Assembly (NCBI GenBank): GCA_020722965.1
Contig: DYJT01000009.1
Coordinates: 28,755 to 73,836, forward strand
DNA length: 45,082 bases
Source of the DNA: Brachyspira murdochii
GTDB taxonomy: Bacteria; Spirochaetota; JAAYUW01
Direction: 5' to 3'
The translations under genes and the position numbers were made by a program. How positions within the stretch are numbered: the stretch's first letter is position 1; each line of letters starts with the position of its first letter. Of the stretch, positions 16,497 through 25,571 are shown piece after piece. A model generated the notes under the pieces. The model made no database searches. It was not told the origin of the DNA and was given only the letters and a program-made list of their open reading frames with translations.

Positions 16497-17420
16497 ATGT
16501 TTGATAAAATGATTCTTGTAACAGAAAAACAAGACTTACAATTAAATTTTAAAAACACTTTTTTTTCTTACAAAAAAGATGAGATTGATTTAAAAAATCT
16601 ATTAGAAAGTGCGAACTTTTCCTTTATTTCAAGGTCAGTTACGGAAGAAGATGTTTCAAAAAAACAGATAATTCCATATATTTTAATAAAAGACAATAAT
16701 GATAGATTCTTTATTTATAAGAGAAAAGGGAACGAAAAAAGACTGCATGGCCTTTACTCAGTGGGAGTGGGAGGACATATTGACAAAGAAGATATTGAAA
16801 ATGAGATTGAATTAAGAGATTTATTGGATAAAAGAAATAATAATTTTTTTAAACTCGATCATAAAAAATTTTTTCAGATATTAAACATTGTCATTAAAAG
16901 AGAGATATATGAAGAAATCGGTATAATATTAGATGAAAAAAAAATTGAAAACCTTCAATTTCTTGGGATTATAAATGAAGATATCTCCTCGGTTGGCAAA
17001 GTTCATCTTGGGTTTGTTTTTATTTATAAATACGATAATAATATTGAAAAAATTAAGCCAATTGATGATGAAATAGATTATTTTGAATTTGCCTCAATTA
17101 ACGAAATTTATGATAAATGGGAATCTTTCGAAAAATGGTCTATTTTAGCGTTATCTTTAATAGATATTACAAAAACTTTAATCTATATAAGTTTCAATAA
17201 ATTAAATACTATAAAAAAGATCAATTTTTTTAAAGATCATCAGATTACAGAATTTATTGAATTCATAACAAAAGATGATGATAGCGATAAATTTAAGGTC
17301 TTCATCGAATTTTTTCTTTCATTAGAAAGGAAAAGAATCTATTTTTTTATTGAAAAAGATGATTACCCAAAAATCAAAGATCTATGCAATAAATTTAACC
17401 TAACACAACTTAAAGATTAG
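16497..17420 (+). CDS. Nudix-like hydrolase with split Nudix box (COG4112-like)
   Basis: A 307-residue protein. Residues from about 50 to 225 resemble the MutT/Nudix fold: L-I-K-D-N-N-D-R-F-F-I-Y-K-R-K-G, then V-G-V-G-G-H-I-D, then R-E-I-Y-E-E-I-G. The glycine-histidine element and the catalytic REIYEEIG element, contiguous in ordinary Nudix enzymes, are separated here by about 38 residues rich in D, N, K and F. This arrangement recalls the poorly characterised COG4112 group of predicted phosphoesterases. The metal-binding glutamates of the second element are intact, so hydrolysis of a nucleoside diphosphate-like substrate is likely, though the substrate is unknown. The C-terminal third (about 230-307) is a separate charged domain without known relatives. 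Confidence 0.75.
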   Translation: MFDKMILVTEKQDLQLNFKNTFFSYKKDEIDLKNLLESANFSFISRSVTEEDVSKKQIIPYILIKDNNDRFFIYKRKGNEKRLHGLYSVGVGGHIDKEDIENEIELRDLLDKRNNNFFKLDHKKFFQILNIVIKREIYEEIGIILDEKKIENLQFLGIINEDISSVGKVHLGFVFIYKYDNNIEKIKPIDDEIDYFEFASINEIYDKWESFEKWSILALSLIDITKTLIYISFNKLNTIKKINFFKDHQITEFIEFITKDDDSDKFKVFIEFFLSLERKRIYFFIEKDDYPKIKDLCNKFNLTQLKD

Positions 17421-17471
17421 TTCAACAAGATTAGATAGATAAGATAAAAAGATCTTAATTTAGGATAAAAT

Positions 17472-18368
17472 ATGCTTAAAGTACAGACAAGATTTGAATC
17501 AAAATATCTTATTATGACCTTATTTGCACCAATTTTATGGAGTCTTGGAGGTCTGGGGGTAAGAAGTGTTTCTGTAAGCAGTTTTACGATAATTTTTGCT
17601 CGTTCTATCTCTATGAGCCTCTCTGTCTCTATACTTTGCTTGATACTTTATAAAAAAGAATTTTTTAATCTATTTAAAAAACTCAGACTGCCTGGCTTAT
17701 TAATCTCATTTTTTCTTGGTGCAACTACTTTTTTTTACATATTGTCGCTATCTAAAACAACTGTTGCAAATGCATTACTGGTTCAGGGTACCGCTCCAAT
17801 ATGGGCTGCGATATTTGCTACAGTCTTACTTAAAGAAAGATTTAAATTACCTATCTGGATAACAATTTTTACCGCTTTTTTAGGAATGGTTATCCTTGTT
17901 ATAAATAAAGACTTCGCTTTTCATCTATTAGGTGATTTTTACGCATTAATTACCGCATTCGGACTCGCTTTCCAGATTTTACTGGTGAGGAAAAACCCTG
18001 ATATCAATCTAATCCCTGCAACAATAATAGGTGGAATTTTTGCAGCATTTTTCTCTTTGTTTTTTAAACCTTCACTTTCAATTTCATTGAAAGATGGAAT
18101 AATATTACTGCTTCTTGGTACCTTTCAGATTGGACTCGGATATATATTGTTCTATAGTGGAAGCAGATATCTACCAACGACTCTTACTGGTTTAATAACC
18201 TTGCTCGAAACAATACTTGGTCCTATATGGGTATTTTTGGCTTTTGGAGAAAAAATAAGCCACAACTCTTTGGTCGGTGGAATTATTATCTTATTAAGTT
18301 TGATTATAAATACAATTTTAACTGCTAAATATGAAAAGATGAAAAAAATTTCTTATGTTACAGGATAA
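17472..18368 (+). CDS. EamA/DMT-family membrane transporter
   Basis: A 298-residue integral membrane protein with about ten hydrophobic helices arranged as two EamA repeats, typical of drug/metabolite transporters that exchange or export amino acids or related small molecules. Family stretches are A-P-I-L-W-S-L-G-G near residue 17, A-L-L-V-Q-G-T-A-P-I-W-A near 100 and, in the second half, L-L-E-T-I-L-G-P-I-W-V-F-L-A-F-G-E. The substrate cannot be told from sequence. A ribosome binding site, AGGAT, precedes the ATG. The 3' end overlaps by 11 bp the end of the decayed GAPN gene on the other strand. Confidence 0.9.
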   Translation: MLKVQTRFESKYLIMTLFAPILWSLGGLGVRSVSVSSFTIIFARSISMSLSVSILCLILYKKEFFNLFKKLRLPGLLISFFLGATTFFYILSLSKTTVANALLVQGTAPIWAAIFATVLLKERFKLPIWITIFTAFLGMVILVINKDFAFHLLGDFYALITAFGLAFQILLVRKNPDINLIPATIIGGIFAAFFSLFFKPSLSISLKDGIILLLLGTFQIGLGYILFYSGSRYLPTTLTGLITLLETILGPIWVFLAFGEKISHNSLVGGIIILLSLIINTILTAKYEKMKKISYVTG

Positions 18369-19819
18369 AATCTGTATTTAAAAAATTAGAAAGCCTTTTA
18401 TCAAGGATCTTTTCGACTATTTGTTTATTTTCATCAGAACCCTTAAAAGCCACAAGAGATCTTATACTGAAAACTCTTAAAGCATCTGAAATCGAAAGAG
18501 TTCCTTCCGCGGAATCTTTTCTTCCTGTAAATGGGAATATATCTGGGCCTCTTTGACACTGACTATTTATATTGACTCTACTAACTTGATTCATAAGCGG
18601 ATCGATTATCTTTGCGATTTTTTCTGGATCATTACTGAATATACTTGCTTGCTGCCCATAATTAGAATTAATAATATAAGATAAGGGCTTTCCAATAGAT
18701 TCAAATGTTACAATCGGAACAATTGGTCCAAATTGTTCAATATGATAAATATCCATATTTTCGTTTACATTATAAAGTATTACTGGTTTAACAAGCTGTG
18801 TATAAGTCTTATCTTCATCCGAAGGTAATAGATTTTCTAGATCATTTAAACTAATTTCCCTACCATCTATAAATGCTTTAGCACCTTTAGTTATTGCATC
18901 AGATGTAAGATGATAGATTTGAGAGGGTTTATTCTTCTCTGCAACAGGAGTTATAAAACTATTATCCCACGGTAAGCCAATCTTAATTTCTTTGACTTTT
19001 GCCAAAAACTGATTAAGAAAATCATCTGAAATTGATCTTTCAACAAAGATAATTTTTAATGCAGTACATCTTTGTCCATTGAAGGATAGAGATCCAGAAA
19101 CTATTTCTGAGATAGTAAGGTTCAACTTTGCATCTTTTAATACAATTGCTGGATTTTTGGCATCAAGGCCTAAAATAGATCTCAATCTATGAGGATAAGG
19201 ATGCTGTTTTCTTATTATATCTGAAACCTTTGATGTTCCAATAAAGGCAAGGACATCGACCTTACCACTTGAAATAACCGGGGTTATTATCTGTTTGCCA
19301 TCCCCATAAAGGACCCATGCAAAGGACTACACCAAGTGGAGATCTTCTTATCTGCGCATAAACATTATCTGCTATTATCAATCGGGAAGAGATCCTATCA
19401 AGTTCCTTTAATGCGAAAATAGTATCTTCAATATATTCAACAGTCCTTATAAATTCCTTTTCTGCATCATTCTTTGATTTTGCAATTTCCAACATCAGCA
19501 GTGTGACTATTTCATTTTGCACTTTTTTCATTGAAACAAGAAACTTTTCAATAACATTGATCCTGTCTTCAACCTTCATCGTTGGCCATATTCCATTACC
19601 ATTATCAAAGGCTTTAACTGCCGCTTCAAGAGCTTCAAGAGCATTTTCTTCATTCATTTTAGGATGATAGCCAAGATAAATCGGTTTACCATCCTGATAA
19701 ATTGGAGAAAAAATATCGACTTTATCGGATGTAAATTCACTAATCTTGCCATCTATCAAACTAGTACTTTGCTTTATTGGAAGATCTATGCCTAGATTAT
19801 AAAATTGTTCATTACTCAT
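18358..19819 (-). pseudogene. gapN: Non-phosphorylating glyceraldehyde-3-phosphate dehydrogenase, broken by internal out-of-frame deletion
   Basis: The intact enzyme would be an NADP-dependent aldehyde dehydrogenase oxidising glyceraldehyde-3-phosphate straight to 3-phosphoglycerate. The N-terminal half (19819 down to about 19310) reads well up to [11 protein letters not shown], then shifts frame and stops at 19262. In another frame the family sequence resumes at once with [11 protein letters not shown] and continues to the end, including the catalytic F-N-G-Q-R-C-T-A-L-K and N-S-Q-C-Q-R-G-P-D. Compared with the plant-like bacterial form of about 540 residues, roughly 50 codons are missing at the junction near 19308, including the cofactor-binding P-A-L-I-x-G-N segment. 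The two halves are in different frames, so no working enzyme can be made. An assembly error is the main alternative. The ribosome binding site AAGGG is still present. Confidence 0.88.
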
Positions 19820-19894
19820 TTGTTTTTCCCTTTTTTATATTTATATAGACTAATATCGATAAGGTTTAAACTATAATAAACGGCAATAAAGAAA

Positions 19895-20402
19895 TTAAAA
19901 ACAAAAATCATGTATCGAAATAGTGCTGTATTGAATAGAATTTTGCAAAAAATTTAAGATAGATTCTATTGAATCTATCTCTTCTCTTATCTGTCTAAGA
20001 GCATTTTCAACCTCAGGTATCTCTCTAACATTTTGCACCTTTCAACCTCTTTTTTTGAATTCTATCTTGCATATATATCGATATATTGTTGTAATACATC
20101 TTCTATAATCTTATTTATATCTTTTTCGAATTTTTATATTGAATCGACCTTACCATTTATGTTTGCAGTATATATTAGATATCTACTATCACCATCTTGA
20201 AAATAGTTTAAAATTAAATCCTTATTAGATGGTTGATTAATATCATTAGAGGTTTGCATACTTTTACTAATTTCGATCGATTGTAACTTTGAATTATCGT
20301 AGTTAGATATATTTGCATCAGACTTTTTTTTACAAGATGTTAGACTTAGAATCAGTAAAAAAATAACTGTAAATATTAATTTTGCTATAATACTTTTTTC
20401 AT
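19895..20402 (-). pseudogene. Remnant of a small lipoprotein gene with frameshifts
   Basis: An ATG at 20402 behind GAGGA opens a frame that ends after five codons. Adding one A to the A6 run after the ATG would instead give a lipoprotein signal peptide: M-K-K-S-I-I-A-K-L-I, a hydrophobic core and the lipobox L-T-S-C followed by K-K-K. That frame runs on for about 65 codons to a TAA at 20134 and, after this stop, continues in frame for about 24 further plausible codons. Beyond another shift, a frame ending at 19895 encodes an E/I/N-rich, coiled-coil-like stretch (V-E-N-A-L-R-Q-I-R-E-E-I-D-S-I-E). I read this as one decayed exported gene. It fills most of the 600-bp stretch between gapN and the aminotransferase operon; nothing else is seen there. 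Confidence 0.6.
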
Positions 20403-20420
20403 GAATCCTCTTTTAAAAAT

Positions 20421-21584
20421 CTATCTTAGTGTCTGCTGACAATATTGATCAAATAAACTTAATGCTTCTTTCATGTTTTTTCTCCCAAAACCAATTCTAA
20501 AGTGTCTTTTATCATATTCAAACATCGAAGAAGGCATTAAAAGGACTCCTTTAAATTCAATCAATTCCCGCGATAATCTATCTGTATCTTTGTAAAACGA
20601 TGGGAAAGCGACAGAACCACCCTTTGGATAAATGAAATTAAAATGTTCCTTATACTTATCAAAGAACTTCACAAGATAGATTAAATTTTCAAATATTATC
20701 TTCTTCGTCATCTTTAATATTACATCAGAATTATCAAGGGCAATTGAGGCTAAAAATTCAGATGGCGCACTACTGCAAATCGTCGTATAATCCTTCATGA
20801 AAGATACTTTTTTCAAGATATCTTTATTTTTAGTCGCAATCCATCCTATTCTAAGCCCGGCAAGCCCAAATGATTTTGACATTACTCCAAGACTTATCGC
20901 ATTTTCATAAAGCTCACATGCAGAAGCATGGGTTTTTCTTTCTATAATATTAACTTCATTATCTTTGCCTATATTGATATCATATTCTAAAAATCTATAT
21001 ACCTCATCAGAAAAAAGATAAATCCCATTCTTATCACAAATAGATATGATTTCCTCGTACTCCTCGTTAGATGGGCAAAATCCTGTAGGATTATGAGGGA
21101 AATTGATTATTAGAAGCCTTGTATTCTTTTTTATCATTTTTTTAAGCTTATCTATATTTAAAAACCAGCCTTCTTTTTCTTCAAGTTTCCATAAATCAAT
21201 CTCTGCTCCTATGCTTTTAACGACTTCATACAGACTCTGATATGCGGGGAAAATAGATATAACATGATCACTTTTATCTACTATCGAATTTATTAAAAGA
21301 AAAATCCCTTCTGCCGCACCAGAAAAAGTTAAAACATCTTCTTCGCCAATTTTATTGGAATTGTAAATTTTACTGATTTTTTGCCTTAAAACAGGATCTC
21401 CTTTTGATTGTGTATAACCAAGCTTAAGTTTTAAAAAACTATTCAGTAACTCTTCTTTTTTGCCAGATAAACTTAAAAGATTTTCTATAGAAATTGTCTC
21501 ACAATCAGAACTGCACAAAAGATAAGGCGCAGTAAATTCATATTTTGCGAAATATCTTTCGAGTAAAAATGGTTTAATTTTCAT
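20421..21584 (-). CDS. PLP-dependent aminotransferase, class I/II
   Basis: A 387-residue fold-type I aminotransferase. The pyridoxal-phosphate lysine is Lys237 in M-S-K-S-F-G-L-A-G-L-R-I-G-W, with Asn165 (N-F-P-H-N-P-T-G), Asp193 (F-S-D-E-V-Y) and Arg245 as other cofactor contacts. A C-terminal arginine in H-F-R-I-G-F-G would bind the substrate carboxylate. The substrate is not evident. It is the last gene of the operon SDR, aldehyde dehydrogenase, hydrolase, aminotransferase, starting 41 bp after the hydrolase stop. Its place in a lipid-type operon is unexpected for an amino acid enzyme and hints at an amino-lipid or amino-alcohol substrate; that is speculation. Confidence 0.9.
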   Translation of the reverse strand: MKIKPFLLERYFAKYEFTAPYLLCSSDCETISIENLLSLSGKKEELLNSFLKLKLGYTQSKGDPVLRQKISKIYNSNKIGEEDVLTFSGAAEGIFLLINSIVDKSDHVISIFPAYQSLYEVVKSIGAEIDLWKLEEKEGWFLNIDKLKKMIKKNTRLLIINFPHNPTGFCPSNEEYEEIISICDKNGIYLFSDEVYRFLEYDINIGKDNEVNIIERKTHASACELYENAISLGVMSKSFGLAGLRIGWIATKNKDILKKVSFMKDYTTICSSAPSEFLASIALDNSDVILKMTKKIIFENLIYLVKFFDKYKEHFNFIYPKGGSVAFPSFYKDTDRLSRELIEFKGVLLMPSSMFEYDKRHFRIGFGRKNMKEALSLFDQYCQQTLR

Positions 21585-21625
21585 CTTTTTTATTTCTCAA
21601 AACTTTAAATCTTTCATTTATTAAT

Positions 21626-22549
21626 TTAAATATGTCTTAAAATCCAGCCTAAAATTTCTCTTGTGACCTCTTCTCTATTTATTTCATTTAATATTTCATG
21701 CCTTGCATCATTATAAAGTTTCATTTCTACATCATTTAATCCAAGTTTAAGGTAAATTTTATATAATCTTGGGACAGTTTTAGCACCTACTGGATCTTTT
21801 GAACCAGAAACAATAAAAATAGGTAATGATTTTGGAATAAGCGCAAGATTACATTTTTTATGCATCTGTAACATCCCTTTAGTAAGGAAATAGTACAATG
21901 AAGTGCTGCATACAAAACCACAAAGAGGATCCTCTATATATTTATCAACCTCTTTTTCATCTCGAGACAACCAATCAAAGTCTGTTCTGTTTGGTTTAAA
22001 TGCATTGTTATAGGTTCCAAAAGAAAGATTATTTAAAAATTTACTCTTTTTCTTAGGTCCATTTATTTTCATTGCCAATCTTGCAATTATCTTCCCGGGT
22101 ACTAATAAGCCTGGATTAGGACCGGCGGTTCCAGATAATATAACACCATTTAGCTCTTTACCATATTCTTCGATATATTTTTGTAATATGAAAGAACCCA
22201 TAGAATGACCAAGAATAAAGTATGGAAGGTTTGGATATTTCTCTTTCATTATTTTAGTGAGTTGATACTCATCCTCAACCATCTTTTGAAAACCATCATC
22301 TTCCCCTAAATAGCCAATTTCTTCTTCGTTTTTTGCAGTTTTACCATGTCCCCTATGGTCGTCAGCAACCACTATAAAATCATTTGAAGTCGCTTCTTTC
22401 GCGAATCTTTCATATCTTTTTGCATGTTCGGCTAAGCCATGAATAACTTGAATTATCCCCTTTTTTGTAACATTATCTTCTGGCTCCCAAAGATAGGTAA
22501 AAAGCGAATAATTTTCATTATCGGTAAACTCAAAATTGCTTGATTTCAT
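21626..22549 (-). CDS. Alpha/beta hydrolase, monoacylglycerol lipase-like
   Basis: A 307-residue serine hydrolase of the lysophospholipase/monoacylglycerol lipase group. The oxyanion region is V-I-H-G-L-A-E-H (35-42), the nucleophile elbow is G-H-S-M-G-S (Ser116), and the acid and base are Asp252 (G-S-K-D-P-V) and His284 (D-A-R-H-E-I). D-D-H-R-G-H-G-K (63-70) is also typical. No signal peptide, so it is probably cytoplasmic, acting on acylglycerols or lysophospholipids. It is third in the four-gene minus-strand operon, 31 bp after the aldehyde dehydrogenase. The ribosome binding site GGAGGAAAG region lies just before the ATG. Confidence 0.92.
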   Translation of the reverse strand: MKSSNFEFTDNENYSLFTYLWEPEDNVTKKGIIQVIHGLAEHAKRYERFAKEATSNDFIVVADDHRGHGKTAKNEEEIGYLGEDDGFQKMVEDEYQLTKIMKEKYPNLPYFILGHSMGSFILQKYIEEYGKELNGVILSGTAGPNPGLLVPGKIIARLAMKINGPKKKSKFLNNLSFGTYNNAFKPNRTDFDWLSRDEKEVDKYIEDPLCGFVCSTSLYYFLTKGMLQMHKKCNLALIPKSLPIFIVSGSKDPVGAKTVPRLYKIYLKLGLNDVEMKLYNDARHEILNEINREEVTREILGWILRHI

Positions 22550-22580
22550 CTTTCCTCCGAAAATTTTTTATTTTTTCTCC

Positions 22581-24251
22581 TTAATCCTCAAAAAATCTTT
22601 TTATAAGTTTAATTAAATTTTTTAAACCTGCAAATTTGCTTTTAATTGATTTAAAAAATAGAAATTTCATTGCTCCTGTCAGTCCTTCCCATATCTTTTT
22701 ATCGTAAGGATGCCACCAGAGCTGTTTTTTAGCGAAGGTCAGAGTATCTTTTATTATTACTTTTTTCGATACCATTTCATAAAAACCATCCTCACCATGA
22801 GTTCTTCCAAGTCCAGAATATTTGACTCCACCCCATGGAGTATGAGCAAGTCCATGAGACATAAGATGGTCATTAAGCATAATAACGCCAGCTTCAATCT
22901 TGTTGGCTATTTTCATTCCAACTTTTAAATTCTGTGTCCAGACAGATGCGGTCAAACCCATCTGTGAATTATTTGCAATTTCAATAGCTTCTTCTAGATC
23001 ATCAAAAGGAATTATACCTATAACAGGTCCGAATACCTCCTCGTTGAAAATAGGCATATCCTCTTTAATAGAGGTTAAAACCATCGCAGGTAAAAAACTT
23101 GTATTTGCATTTAATAGCTTATTTAGTATTTTTTTTGCTTCGGAAGATGAAGATCTTATGTTTATAAGATAATCTTTTCTTTGTTCTTCATTAAATAAAT
23201 CCTTTACGAGATCCTGCGGGAATGGTGAACAAGCATAAAGAATTGCACCCTTTTCCATGGAAGCTAAAACTTGTTTAATAACTGTTTCTTTCTGGCTCTT
23301 ACTTGTCATATAGCCAAGATCAGATTGATCAATATCTTCATTATAAGGCAGTTCAGGAGGTCTTAAATTATTCACCTTTTCCTTAATAATCTCACAAAAA
23401 TTATCATAAATATCTTTGTGTACTATGATTCTTTGGGCTCCACCGCATGATTGTCCGCTATTTACAAAACCTGCCCAAATAATACCCCAACTTGCCTTAT
23501 TTAAATCACAATCTTTAAGTATTATAGCAGGATCATTTCCACCTAATTCAAGAACTGTTGGAATAAGTTTTTTGGCGGCTTCCTGCTGAATCTTACTGCC
23601 TACCTCAACACTTCCTGTAAAAAATATCTTATCTACTTTACCTTCTATAAAACCATCGAGAGTATCTGGACCACTCGAATTGATGTATGCAAATAACCCA
23701 TCTGGAAGTTTTGCAGCCTCGAAAGTCTTAGCCAGAAGATGACCTACACTTTGAGTTTCTGTAGCCGTTTTTAATATTACACCATTACCAGCGAGAATCG
23801 CCATGATAACCTCTGAAAAAGGGATGGAAAATGGATAATTCCATGGCGATATTATCCCTATAACTCCATAAGGCTTATAGGTAATAAATGCCTTTTTGTT
23901 AAAAGTTAATATACTATTACCTTTTAACTTTTTGGGTCTAAGCCATTTTCTAGCAAATCTCGTGTAGTATGAAGTAGCCATAACAGCAGGTAAAACCTCT
24001 GTAACAAAGCTGTCGATTAGAAGTTTACCATTATCATCAGAAATTGTCCTGACAATATCATCATAATTTTTTAAAAGGTAGTTTTCAATATTTTTAACTG
24101 CCTTTATTCTTTCTTCTATCGGGGAATTAGCCCATAGTTTTGCCGCTGCTTTACATTTTTTTATGCTATTTATAATATCTTCTTTGCTATTTCTTGAATA
24201 TCTTCCTATCTCCTTTTGAGTTGCAGGATTTATCGATATAGTTTGATCCAT
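22581..24251 (-). CDS. Aldehyde dehydrogenase, possibly fatty-aldehyde type
   Basis: A 556-residue NAD(P)-dependent aldehyde dehydrogenase. All key residues are present: Asn138 (S-P-W-N-Y-P), Lys161 (L-K-T-A-T-E), the F-T-G-S loop (211-214), Glu235 (L-E-L-G-G-N-D) and the nucleophile Cys269 (S-G-Q-S-C). It is about 60 residues longer than usual, with an insertion around 325-365 and a basic, amphipathic C-terminal tail (about 520-556, K-F-L-F-F-K-S, L-I-K-L-I-K-R-F-F). The tail could bind membranes, as in fatty aldehyde dehydrogenases. It starts 14 bp after the SDR stop, so an alcohol-to-aldehyde-to-acid relay is plausible. Substrate chain length is inferred. Confidence 0.92.
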   Translation of the reverse strand: MDQTISINPATQKEIGRYSRNSKEDIINSIKKCKAAAKLWANSPIEERIKAVKNIENYLLKNYDDIVRTISDDNGKLLIDSFVTEVLPAVMATSYYTRFARKWLRPKKLKGNSILTFNKKAFITYKPYGVIGIISPWNYPFSIPFSEVIMAILAGNGVILKTATETQSVGHLLAKTFEAAKLPDGLFAYINSSGPDTLDGFIEGKVDKIFFTGSVEVGSKIQQEAAKKLIPTVLELGGNDPAIILKDCDLNKASWGIIWAGFVNSGQSCGGAQRIIVHKDIYDNFCEIIKEKVNNLRPPELPYNEDIDQSDLGYMTSKSQKETVIKQVLASMEKGAILYACSPFPQDLVKDLFNEEQRKDYLINIRSSSSEAKKILNKLLNANTSFLPAMVLTSIKEDMPIFNEEVFGPVIGIIPFDDLEEAIEIANNSQMGLTASVWTQNLKVGMKIANKIEAGVIMLNDHLMSHGLAHTPWGGVKYSGLGRTHGEDGFYEMVSKKVIIKDTLTFAKKQLWWHPYDKKIWEGLTGAMKFLFFKSIKSKFAGLKNLIKLIKRFFED

Positions 24252-24265
24252 TTTAATCTCCTAAC

Positions 24266-25078
24266 CTATTTATTTCTGCCAGTAAAGTTATCCATAGAAG
24301 AATGTATCCCTAAAAATTCGGCGGTAAAATCAAAAAACTTGGTTGGTAATAACCTTAATAGCCATGTAAAATATACTAAAAATGGAAAAATTATCCTTGT
24401 TTTTTTCTTTTTAATGCCATTATAAATTATTTTAACTGCATCTTGTGGCTCAAGTATAGGCAGTAAAAATGGAAACCTTGTTTTTACACCCTTAAACATC
24501 CCTGTATTAATATAATAAGGGCAGACAACAGTTGTTCTGATATTACTCTTACTTTTATAAAGTTCCATTCTAAGAGATTCATCTATTCCAAAAGCAGCAA
24601 ATTTACTAGCACAGTAATCAGAAAGTTTTGGTACACCTATAATCCCTGCCGCAGATGATATGGTTACAATATGTCCATGATCTTTTTCTTTCATTAAGGG
24701 AAGTATTTTTTTGATTGTCCAGAAATGTGAGATTGCATTCACTGTCATAGTTTTTTCAATTTCATCAAAAGAAGATTCCTCTAATGTCTTACCTGTAACT
24801 ATTCCTGCATTGTTAATTAAAATATCTATAAATTTGAATTTGTTTAATATAATATCCATAGTTGAAATAACACTTTCTCTATTTGAGAAATCAGCGACAT
24901 ATCCATCTACTCTTTCTTCACCATATTTATTTTGATAATTTAATATGACCTTATCAAGATTTGTCTTATCAATATCTACAAGGATACAGATGGCATTATC
25001 GTTTAAAAATTTTTCGGCAAGAAGTCTTCCAATAACACCTGCACCACCTGTAATTAAGACCTTAATATTGTTTTCCAT
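24266..25078 (-). CDS. Short-chain dehydrogenase/reductase, retinol-dehydrogenase-like (SDR16C-like)
   Basis: A 270-residue SDR. The cofactor loop is T-G-G-A-G-V-I-G (10-17), with N-N-A-G at 89-92, catalytic Ser142, Tyr155 and Lys159 (Y-C-A-S-K). The C-terminal part after the catalytic site (V-V-C-P-Y-Y-I-N-T-G-M-F-K-G, then a hydrophobic region about 228-255 with F-P-F-L-V-Y-F-T-W-L-L-R-L-L-P) resembles RDH10/HSD17B11-type enzymes acting on lipophilic alcohols at membranes. First gene of the operon, followed by the aldehyde dehydrogenase. The assignment to this subgroup is by pattern and remains tentative; the SDR call itself is secure. Confidence 0.9.
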   Translation of the reverse strand: MENNIKVLITGGAGVIGRLLAEKFLNDNAICILVDIDKTNLDKVILNYQNKYGEERVDGYVADFSNRESVISTMDIILNKFKFIDILINNAGIVTGKTLEESSFDEIEKTMTVNAISHFWTIKKILPLMKEKDHGHIVTISSAAGIIGVPKLSDYCASKFAAFGIDESLRMELYKSKSNIRTTVVCPYYINTGMFKGVKTRFPFLLPILEPQDAVKIIYNGIKKKKTRIIFPFLVYFTWLLRLLPTKFFDFTAEFLGIHSSMDNFTGRNK

Positions 25079-25525
25079 AACAATTCCTTTAACTAATTTT
25101 AATTAATTTTTCAAATTCCAATAAAAGTCTAACATATTTTTGATTTGATTCAAAATAATTTAATTCAAAAAAATTCTAAAGCTTAATCTTGCTATAAATA
25201 GATTAAAAAAAATACCATATTTCAAAATTATGAATAAAGAAAATTTAATAATTGATTCATCTATAGGTATACATGCTTTTGTAGCCTTTATGGGAAAAAA
25301 TTGAACACTGGGATCAGATAATCCGAGATTATAAAATTAAAAGATGCCTATAAACCCACATACAGTTTAACCATAAATGGAAATTGGTTAGTTAATAGTT
25401 TAATTAGAGCATAAATCAAATATCAGTAATAATAACGATTAGCAAAAGAATAAAACAATTTTTTGCACCAAAAATAGGGAAATTTACAATTATATCAAAA
25501 TAATTTAGTTAGACTTATCATGATA
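25079..25525. other. Long AT-rich intergenic stretch without recognisable gene
   Basis: This spacer lies between divergent operons. It contains stop codons in all frames at short intervals, no RNA gene or repeat that I can recognise, and a single short open stretch from an ATG at 25229 (24 codons) with no ribosome binding site. The nfnA promoter follows at its right edge. Confidence 0.6.
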
Positions 25526-25554
25526 TTGAAAAATAACCTGTTTATGATTATATT
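25526..25554 (+). promoter_or_regulatory. Promoter of nfnA-nfnB
   Basis: TTGAAA (25526-25531) and TATATT (25549-25554) are separated by 17 bp, with 17 bases from the -10 to the nfnA ATG. The leader would be about ten bases and just fit the GGAG ribosome binding site. Confidence 0.6.
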
Positions 25555-25571
25555 TTTATTGGAGCTAAAAG

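Noticed and set aside
25229-25303. Short open frame of 24 codons in the spacer before nfnA
   Set aside because: No ribosome binding site, no recognisable protein motif and very short; expected by chance.
25310-25330. GGAT/ATCC hairpin considered as part of a tRNA or riboswitch
   Set aside because: Only a 4-5 bp stem; no acceptor stem, T-loop or conserved riboswitch sequence around it.
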